In this document: positions 7,877 through 13,506 of the stretch, piece after piece | How the letters are laid out: each line of letters begins with the position of its first letter | How positions within the stretch are numbered: position 1 is the first letter of the stretch | NCBI GenBank assembly: GCA_026395655.1 | Contig: JAPLYJ010000056.1 | Location: forward strand, 1 to 13,506 | Direction: 5' to 3' | Length of the DNA: 13,506 nt | DNA from: Candidatus Parcubacteria bacterium | GTDB taxonomy: Bacteria; Patescibacteriota; Minisyncoccia; UBA6257; JAPLYJ01 | The notes under the pieces: generated by a model | What the model was told of the DNA's origin: nothing | The model's database searches: none | The model's input: the letters and a program-made list of their open reading frames with translations, nothing else | Program-made: the position numbers and the translations under genes

Positions 7877-7906
7877 AGTATATCAAAATAATACCTATTT
7901 AGGCAA
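7877..7906 (-). promoter_or_regulatory. Promoter of the envelope operon, predicted leaderless
   Basis: TTGCCT (7906-7901) and TATACT (7882-7877) are 18 bases apart. Only six bases separate the -10 box from the ATG at 7870, so a start 7 bases downstream would fall on the A of ATG. The -35 box directly follows the T-run of the 5S terminator, so this operon is separated from the rRNA transcript. The -10 box is a 5 of 6 consensus match. Confidence 0.6.
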
Positions 7907-7930
7907 TAAAAAAACCGAAGCTAGTTGGTA
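7907..7930 (-). terminator. Intrinsic terminator after 5S rRNA
   Basis: About 9 bases after the 5S gene, minus-strand ACC...GGT arms with an imperfect inner stem are followed by TTTTTTTATT. The T-run is clear but the stem is weak. The position, at the end of the rRNA operon and immediately before a new promoter, supports termination. Confidence 0.5.
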
Positions 7931-7938
7931 TCAATGAA

Positions 7939-8046
7939 TTCCTGGCAAACTCTACTTTCCCTTTATAGTATCATCGAGACAATGCACTTTCACTACTCTG
8001 TTCGGAATGGGAAGAGGTGGTGCATACATTGCTTAATCACCAGGAA
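7939..8046 (-). rRNA. rrf: 5S ribosomal RNA
   Basis: 5S rRNA is the small RNA of the large ribosomal subunit. The minus strand carries the universal loop C sequence CCCATTCCGAACAG and ends that pair to form helix I: CCTGG (8044-8040) with CCAGG (7945-7941), extended by two A-T pairs to 8046 and 7939. The length of about 108 nt is slightly short of the usual 115-120. It lies about 48 bases after the 23S gene, in the standard order, and is co-transcribed with it. Confidence 0.9.
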
Positions 8047-8077
8047 ATCATTAACACAAACCTAATAACTTCGGTCT

Positions 8078-8105
8078 ACCGAATCTCACTTAAGATGGAG
8101 AAGAA
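8078..8105 (-). repeat. 3' arm of the 23S processing stem
   Basis: These 28 bases pair with 12187-12214 across the entire 23S gene. In RNA all 28 positions pair, with two G.U wobbles. Long stems of this kind bracket precursor 23S rRNA and are cut by RNase III-type enzymes. The inner part of the stem corresponds to helix 1 of mature 23S. Confidence 0.8.
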
Positions 8106-8255
8106 TCGACTAATTAGTACTCCTCGGCTTAAATCATTACTGATCTTCCACCTAGAGCCTATCAACCTGGTCATCTTCCAGGAGTCTCCCTTCGTTTTTC
8201 AACGAAATCGATACCTAATCTTGTGGTAGGCTTCGCACTTAGATGCTTTCAGTGC

Positions 8256-8288
<33 letters not shown>

Positions 8289-8402
8289 CATTGGTATGAC
8301 AGCCGGTACACCAGAGGTTCGTTCAATCTGGTACTCTCGTACTGAGACCAAATCCACTCAAGTATCAACGCCTGCAGCAGATAGAGACCGACCTGTCTCA
8401 CG

Positions 8403-9115
8403 CATATTATTCTCCTGTTACCAGAAGTATGGACTATATCACCATCCTGAAATCTAAAATATTTCAGGAGATTGACGTATTAAAGAAGATCAAAATCTTC
8501 TCTCTGTTCATTATAAACAAGTCTCTACGGGGTTATTAATTTTTGTTTAACAGTTAAACTGTTATTAAGACGTTTTTTGGAATAATTGATTTTTTGAAAT
8601 TGATCTATCAATTTTACTAATTTGATAAAATCATTTTTATTTTTAATCAATTCTTTTTGTTCCAAAATTCGTCGCATTAATTTGAAATGTTGTTTTTTAG
8701 ATATAACATAAGGTTCTATCCAATTCATAAATTGAATTATATTGGCATAATTACCAATAACATATTCTGTCATTCCATCATTTCTATCTCGTAAATATCC
8801 TAATCTTAAAAATTTATCTATCTTTTCTAAGATTTTTCTATTTTGAGATGATTGATAAAAAACAATATATGGACAAACTTGAAATTTGTAACGATGATCT
8901 TTGTGCGGTTTCAAACGCACATAGACACTACCGTCACCATCTAAAAAACCTGCTATATAAGCTTTTATTAATGCATTAATTTTTAACATAAAATTAAAAC
9001 TTCCCTCGGTATTATCCTACCAGACGCAGGTCTTACATTCAATAGGAATCCACCGATATAAGTCAATTTTGCTCTATCAGTTATCCGATAGAGCCGCCAA
9101 CCCGCCTAAGCGGGG
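8403..9115 (-). mobile_element. Group I intron at 23S position 2593, with homing endonuclease ORF
   Basis: This 713-nt intron lies between U2593 and C2594 (exon junction ACCGT / CGTGAGACAG) and ends in G, as group I introns do. P1: exon CCGU (9119-9116) pairs with GCGG (9097-9094), with the U.G pair at the splice site and a CCCGC/GCGGG extension. P2: 9094-9087 with 9078-9071. P3: ATTGAC (9067-9062) with GTCAAT (8476-8471). P4: TCGGT (9056-9052) with ACCGA (9010-9006). P7: GACT (8523-8520) with AGTC (8435-8432) in GATATAGTCC. P8: 8468-8461 with 8453-8446. P9: CTTCTG with CAGGAG around a GTAA loop (8427-8412). An extra hairpin at 8501-8484, between P7 and P3, resembles P7.1 of subgroup IA. The ORF occupies the P6 loop. 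Confidence 0.93.
8525..8989 (-). CDS. LAGLIDADG homing endonuclease, I-CreI family
   Basis: The enzyme is predicted to cut intron-free 23S genes at the insertion site so that repair copies the intron in. The 154 residues hold a single LAGLIDADG motif, YIAGFLDGDGS (11-21), so it should act as a homodimer. It is collinear with I-CreI (163 residues): KPHKDHRYKFQ, LGYLRDRN (63-70; GVGYVRDRG in I-CreI), IEPYV, RILEQ, KLVKLIDQ, and a C-terminal tail TVKQKL. D19 matches metal-binding Asp20, Q46 matches Gln47 and K98 matches Lys98. Arg51 of I-CreI aligns with an Asn. The likely target is the joined exon sequence around GTCGTGAGACAG, shared with I-CreI. The start ATG has no Shine-Dalgarno sequence. 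The stop codon UAG (8527-8525) lies next to the P7 strand of the host intron. Confidence 0.93.
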   Translation of the reverse strand: MLKINALIKAYIAGFLDGDGSVYVRLKPHKDHRYKFQVCPYIVFYQSSQNRKILEKIDKFLRLGYLRDRNDGMTEYVIGNYANIIQFMNWIEPYVISKKQHFKLMRRILEQKELIKNKNDFIKLVKLIDQFQKINYSKKRLNNSLTVKQKLITP

Positions 9116-9772
9116 ACGGTCTGAACCCAGCTCGCGTACCCTTTTAATTGGCGAACAGCCAAACCCTTGGGGCCTTCTTCAGTCCCAGGATAGGGTGAGC
9201 CGACATCGAGGTGCCGAGCGAGGTCGTCGATATGGACTTTCGGACCTCACCAGCCTGTTATCCCCGGAGTAGCTTTTATCCGTTGTCTTTACGCCTTCTA
9301 TGACGGCGTATCGGGTCACTAAGTTCTACTTTCGTAACGGCGCGGGATGTCTCCCTTGCCGTAAAGCCAGCTTATGCCTTTGCGCTACCAACGCGATTTC
9401 CATCCGCGTCTAGCTGACCTTAATAAACTCCTCCGTTACTTTTTAGGAGGATTGCGCCCCACAAAAACTGCCCGCCAAGCACTGTCTCCCACTTTTTAAG
9501 TGAGATTAGAATTTAAAGTTTGAAAGATGAGTGTTTCATTGTTGGCTCCACCCATCCCGAGAGATGGGTTTCAAAGCCTACTCACTACGCTACGCATCCA
9601 AAATCTAAACTCAATACCAGGTTACAGTAAAGCTTCCGGGGTCTTTTCGTCTTGCTGCAGGTACCCAGCGTCTTCGCTGGACACGCATTTTCACCAAGCT
9701 TCTCGTCGAGACAATTCTCTGGTCGTTTTACCTTTCGTGCACGTCGGAACTTACCCGACAAGGAACTACGCT

Positions 9773-10037
9773 CATTTATGTTATTCTATCTTTAAAGTTT
9801 AAGATATTTCTCATAGTCGCCTATGAGTTCGGACTCTATCTTCATCTATTACCTAGATGTTCGACGTATTAGTCTCTGAGGATTCTAAAAATCTTGAAAT
9901 CTTTCAAAAAATTTAGCCTTTCCTGCTGATTATCTGCACCAAAAGCATTTTCACTATATTTTTTAATTATAGTAGCTTTGGATACTCCAGACTTTCCAGC
10001 ATATAGTCGAATTTTACTAAGGCTAACGCGTTCCTTA
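9773..10037 (-). ncRNA. Group I intron at 23S position 1931, no ORF
   Basis: This 265-nt intron follows U1931 (exon TCTAAGGT) and ends in G before AGCGTAGTTCC. P1: exon CUAAGGU (10044-10038) pairs with GCCUUAG (10023-10017), giving seven pairs with U.G at the splice site. P3: TTCGAC (10011-10006) with GTCGAA (9865-9860). P4: TGCTG (10001-9997) with CAGCA (9928-9924) in ATCAGCAGGAAAG. P7: GACT (9874-9871) with AGTC (9835-9832) in AAGATAGAGTCC. P8: CATCTA with TAGATG (9859-9843). P9: CTCATAG with CTATGAG around a GCGA tetraloop (9827-9810). No coding sequence is present, so it is a minimal ribozyme that would need another protein or chance to move. Its core resembles that of the 2593 intron in layout but not closely in sequence. 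Confidence 0.93.
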
Positions 10038-11569
10038 ACCTTAGAACCGTTATAGTTACGGCTGTCATTGACTAGGGCTTTGGGCGCTCAGCCATCTGCC
10101 TTGCGGCTTCAGACCGGCACCTTTAACCTTCTAGCATCGGACAGGCATCAGCCCCTATACATCCCCTTAAGGGTTCGCAGGGACCTATGTTTTTGGTAAA
10201 CAGTCGCCAGAGATACTTTAGCTGCGGCCTTTTTTTCTTCTCGCGAAGTTAAAAAGGCAAGGCTTATTGCGAACTTACGCCTGCTTAATTGTCGAGTTCC
10301 TTAACGAGAAATCACTTGTTCACCTGAGGCTACTCGCCTCATCCACCTGTGTCGGTTTACGGTACGGAACCCATAAAATAAATTTCTAGAGGGTTTTCTG
10401 GGAAGACTCTTCAAAAAAGTTAGCCAAGCCGAAGCTTAACCTTCCGCCGATACGCGCGCTTTGTTATTAAAAACAGCTTGCCGGATTTGCCTAACAAACA
10501 GCGCTTAATATTAGCGATGCAAAACCATTAATGCACTTTTTCTTTTGTTCTTCGTCACCCCATTGAATATTTTACGGGTGGGCTGGAATATTAACCAGCT
10601 ATCCATTGGTTACAGCTTTCGCTTTCGCCTTAGGACCGCCTAACCCTTGGATGATATCCATTGCCAAGGAAACCTTGGATTTACGGTGGTCTGATTTCGC
10701 ATCAGACTTGCGGTTACTCATGCCGACATTCTCACTTCTTTGGGCTCCATTCCGGCTCACGCCAAAAACTTCACTGCCCAAAAAACGCTCCCCTACCTCA
10801 AACATTTAATAAATTAAATATTCAATCGCACCTTCGGTATTCAACTTTAGCCCCGATACATTTTCGGCGCAATTTGCCAATCCCTAAAAGGGATATGATA
10901 GTGAGTTGTTACACACTCTTTAAAGGATGGCTACCTCTAAGCCAACCTACTAACCGTCTTCGGCAAACTACTACCTTTGACTGCACTTAGTTGAAATTTA
11001 GGGACCTTAAATGGCGATCAGGATTCTTTGCCTCTCGACCATGGAGCTTATCCCCCACAGTCTGACTGGCCTATCATAACTTACTGGTATTCGGAGTTTG
11101 ATTGGTACGCCGAGCTTTCGCCCATTACGCACCATCCAGTGCTCTACCCCCAATAAGGTAAATAGACCGCTAGCCCTAGAGCTATTTCGGGGAGAACCAG
11201 CTATTACCAGATTCGATTAGCTTTTCACTCCTTACCACAGCTCGTCCAAGAGTGTTGAACGGCTCACTGGTACGGACCTCCATTCGCCCTTCGGCGAACT
11301 TCATCCTGGCCATGGTAAGCTCATCTGGCTTCGGGTCTTTATCGTTTTCTCTTTTCAATCTCCTCGAGGGAAAATTGAAGACGCGCTATTAACGCTCGCT
11401 TTCACTTTGCTTTCCTCCGCAGAGCGGAGTTAGACTGAGAAATACGATAAAACTCGTCGGCTCATTCTTCAATAGGCACACCATCACCCGCTTGATTAAA
11501 AACCAAACAGGCTCTGATTCCTTGTAAGCGAAATGGTTTCAGGTTCTATTTCATCGCCCTTCCGGGCTG

Positions 11570-11606
<37 letters not shown>

Positions 11607-11898
11607 ATCACTAAAAGTATTTAGCCTTTCCCGATAGTTCGGGATGATTCCTCCGACGCTTTCTGTCGTCAAAGTACTCAAGTTAAAACGCTAGAGCCAT
11701 AAATTGATTTTCGGTTACGGGATTTTCACCCTCTGTGATGCGCCTTTCCAAGCAGCTTCACCTAATCAATTTATTTTTTTAAAGCTCTTCGAGCCTTGCG
11801 GCTCGAACGCGCCCTACTTACAACCCCAGACATCTGAAATAAATTCCAGAAAACCTGGTTTGGGCTCTTCCCTTTTCACTCGCCGCTACTTGGGGAAT

Positions 11899-11974
11899 GG
11901 AGTCGCCTAAATTTTTGGATAGAATTCTAAAATACTCGAGATATGTTAATCCAAAAATTTAAACGAGCTCATTA
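11899..11974 (-). other. Extra hairpin inserted in 23S domain I
   Basis: Between GAAAAGAAAA and ATTCCCCAAGTAGCGGCG, where E. coli has about 9 bases, this gene has about 76. AAATTTTTGGAT (11960-11949) pairs perfectly with ATCCAAAAATTT (11920-11909) around a 28-base AT-rich loop, and outer GAG/CTC and TCG/CGA pairs extend the stem. It lacks group I core elements, so it is an expansion segment or an intervening sequence, not a third intron. Confidence 0.7.
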
Positions 11975-12186
11975 TTTTCTTTTCCTCTAGGTACTGAGAT
12001 GTTTCACTTCCCTAGGTTTGCTCTTAAAGCTTAAGCTTTAAGTAATTTGACTCAACGCCAAATTGGGTTACCCCATTCGGAAATCCCCGGATCAAAGGTT
12101 GCTACACACCTCCCCGAGGCTTATCGCAGTTACGCTACGCCCTTCATCGCCTTTTAGTGTCAAGGCATCCACCATTCGCTCTTACT

Positions 12187-12214
12187 TTCTTCTCCACCTT
12201 AAGTGAAATTCGGT
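12187..12214 (-). repeat. 5' arm of the 23S processing stem
   Basis: This segment is complementary over 28 bases to 8078-8105, closing the whole 23S precursor including both introns. Its CTTAAGTGA core (12198-12206 on the plus strand) is also complementary to a nearby leader copy at 12219-12227, so a local hairpin with a 12-base loop could form before the 3' arm is made. Confidence 0.8.
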
Positions 12215-12235
12215 AAAATCACTTAAGATTATTGA

Positions 12236-12247
12236 ATTTTCAAAGGT
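12236..12247 (-). promoter_or_regulatory. BoxA-like antitermination element
   Basis: The minus strand reads ACCTTTGAAAAT about 40 bases before mature 23S. It resembles the CTTTGAAAA form of boxA that precedes rRNA genes in many bacteria, where the Nus factors bind. This rests on a short motif and position only. Confidence 0.35.
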
Positions 12248-12262
12248 CCGGAGTTTCTTTGA

Positions 12263-12290
12263 GGATAAAAATACCGCTTTTTCGAAGCGG
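12263..12290 (-). terminator. Terminator-like hairpin in the 23S leader
   Basis: CCGCTT (12290-12285) pairs with AAGCGG (12279-12274) around a CGAAA loop, followed by TATTTTTA. A second, AT-rich hairpin with a perfect 9-bp stem lies just upstream (12316-12293). The pair is located about 95-115 bases after the 23S promoter and before the boxA-like element, so it could attenuate rRNA transcription or stop read-through from the LamG gene. Confidence 0.55.
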
Positions 12291-12386
12291 CGTTTTATTT
12301 CAAACACGAAATAAAATCAGGGACAAAAACCGCTCCTTTTAATTGTGTATTTTTTGTTTCCAGTTCTTAACATATTTGTGCTTTCC

Positions 12387-12414
12387 ATTATAATAAATTT
12401 GCTTTTTTTGTCAA
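12387..12414 (-). promoter_or_regulatory. Strong sigma-70-type promoter of the 23S-5S operon
   Basis: A perfect -35 box TTGACA (12414-12409) and a perfect -10 box TATAAT (12392-12387) are separated by 16 bases. Transcription would start near 12380, leaving a leader of about 180 bases before 23S. The -35 box begins one base after the stop codon of the LamG gene. This is the best promoter in the window and shows that 23S-5S is transcribed on its own. Confidence 0.85.
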
Positions 12415-12415
12415 G

Positions 12416-13506
12416 CTATTTGGTAGCGTTATACAGGGATTGAATTTCTGAAACCGAAAGAACACGATTGTAGATACGGACATCATCGATCATACCAGTA
12501 AAGGGGATAAGAAGACCAGAAGCATAATTATATGCTCCCATAGCTGTTCCTAAACTTCCATTATCAATACCTGTTGTTATTAACGTTGGATTTCCTTGAG
12601 CAGCATAAGAAACTTCATTGCCATTTATATAAAGTTTAATTCCCGTGGAAGAATCTCTCTTAATAGTCATCACGACCTGATTCCAAGAACTAACACCAAA
12701 CGTATTTGAAGAAATAGAACCTGCTGAAACAGCTCCGTCTGGAACAGATCTTATATTTCCAACTAAACGATTTGAAGCGTCAATTCGCAAATACCAACCG
12801 GGCCATCCATCCCATAATTCATTATCGACAATACTTTGTAATTTTCCTAATACACCCAACTTAATCCAAACCATAACAGAAAAATCAGAATTATTAAATC
12901 CTAATTCAGAAATTCCAGTTCCAACTACTATAAGATTATTCGTTCCATTAAAACTCAAGGCGCCTCCAACCTTACCAGTAACATATGTAGCCCCAGTAAT
13001 AGTACCATTATGATTATATTCACTATCATCAATGGTCGTCGTCCCCGACCCCTCATCAAACTTCCAATAACCCACCAAACCAGAGGCTTGAGACCATAAG
13101 CTTAAATCACTGCCTATTTCATACCTACCATCATCTGTGCCTTGATCTTTAGTGGCAACTTCTTTTAACCTTTTTTCAGATTCTAACAATGAACTTAAAC
13201 TCCAAGATCCACCTGTAACATAAGCGTAATAATAAATATTATTGTTTTTAGGATCTATGGGTAAACTCACTAAAGAATATCCTGTGACATTGGTAAAATT
13301 TATTGGTATCCAACCCGTACCATCTACTTTTCTATAATCAGCTAATGGTTTACAAGCATATACCCAACTAGTAGGTAAATTAGGTAGAGACAAATCAGAA
13401 CAATTAGCTTGATTGGAAGGTAAAGAAACATATACCGTATTAATTTGGCCCATATTTGTAGAAGGATTTTCGTCTGCAAAAAGATCTAAATTATCATTAA
13501 TATTTG
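12416..13506 (-). CDS. Type IV pseudopilin-like protein with C-terminal LamG domain (N-terminus beyond window)
   Basis: The frame is open to the window edge, 17 codons beyond the first visible ATG at 13453, so the true start is outside. Counting from that ATG, residues about 44-118 (DGTGWIPINF, SLPIDPKNNNIYYYAYVTGG, SLLESEKRL and YEIGSDLSL) match the globular domain of CPR pseudopilin-like proteins, whose N-terminal prepilin helix would lie upstream. Residues about 125-345 are a LamG / concanavalin A-like sandwich: GLVGYWKFDEGSGTTTIDDS, GKVGGALSFNG, FSVMVWIKLG, WNQVVMTIK, KLYINGNEVS and MIDDVRIYNRVLSVSEIQ. Such proteins are secreted and surface-exposed, and the LamG part may bind carbohydrate or protein. 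The prepilin cleavage site is not visible. The gene ends at the 23S promoter with no terminator of its own in between. Substrate and partner are unknown. Confidence 0.85.
   Translation of the reverse strand, partial: NINDNLDLFADENPSTNMGQINTVYVSLPSNQANCSDLSLPNLPTSWVYACKPLADYRKVDGTGWIPINFTNVTGYSLVSLPIDPKNNNIYYYAYVTGGSWSLSSLLESEKRLKEVATKDQGTDDGRYEIGSDLSLWSQASGLVGYWKFDEGSGTTTIDDSEYNHNGTITGATYVTGKVGGALSFNGTNNLIVVGTGISELGFNNSDFSVMVWIKLGVLGKLQSIVDNELWDGWPGWYLRIDASNRLVGNIRSVPDGAVSAGSISSNTFGVSSWNQVVMTIKRDSSTGIKLYINGNEVSYAAQGNPTLITTGIDNGSLGTAMGAYNYASGLLIPFTGMIDDVRIYNRVLSVSEIQSLYNATK

Noticed and set aside
11345..11460. Possible third intron in 23S domain I
   Set aside because: The 14-bp stem and inner hairpins align with an E. 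coli helix of the same layout. Only about 30-40 bases are extra, and no group I core motifs are present.
12199..12415. tRNA gene in the 23S leader
   Set aside because: I found no cloverleaf, T-loop or CCA-type end. The hairpins there are terminator-like or AT-rich.

Overview
The window is an AT-rich stretch of a bacterial chromosome, and every gene in it reads on the minus strand. It most likely comes from a Patescibacteria (Candidate Phyla Radiation) genome, probably near Parcubacteria. The signs are a compact RpoB of 1065 residues, no Shine-Dalgarno sequences at the visible starts, group I introns in the 23S rRNA gene, an unlinked 23S-5S operon, and a pseudopilin-LamG surface protein typical of that group. 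All intact genes translate with the standard code. This placement is inferred from gene content, because no 16S gene is present to confirm it.

In order of transcription, from high to low coordinates: (1) 13506-12416, the C-terminal part of a type IV pseudopilin-like protein with a LamG domain, running off the window edge. (2) 12414-7907, a 23S-5S rRNA operon with its own strong promoter, a leader with several hairpins, a 23S gene interrupted by two group I introns, a 5S gene and a terminator. No 16S or tRNA gene lies upstream. (3) 7906-4614, an envelope cluster with its own promoter: a membrane-anchored peptidoglycan-binding protein, a RodA-type SEDS glycosyltransferase, an MltG-type lytic transglycosylase and a 72-residue protein, tightly spaced. 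(4) 4613-1, a leader of about 170 bases, then rpoB and rpoC. The rpoC gene is cut by the window edge.

The 23S gene is the most unusual element. Its exons match E. coli 23S to within a few bases in domains V and VI. It carries a 265-nt intron without an ORF at position 1931 and a 713-nt intron at position 2593 (E. coli numbering). The second intron encodes a 154-residue LAGLIDADG protein that is collinear with I-CreI and sits at the I-CreI site of the chloroplast rRNA. Both introns show a P1 helix with the U.G splice-site pair, P3, P4, P7, P8, P9 and a terminal G, so both are predicted to self-splice.

The second anomaly is in rpoC. The reading frame breaks inside the zinc-finger motif, where about 32 nt appear to be missing, although the protein continues intact in another frame to the window edge. 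In an essential single-copy gene this is most simply an assembly or strain-mixture artefact, but it should be checked.
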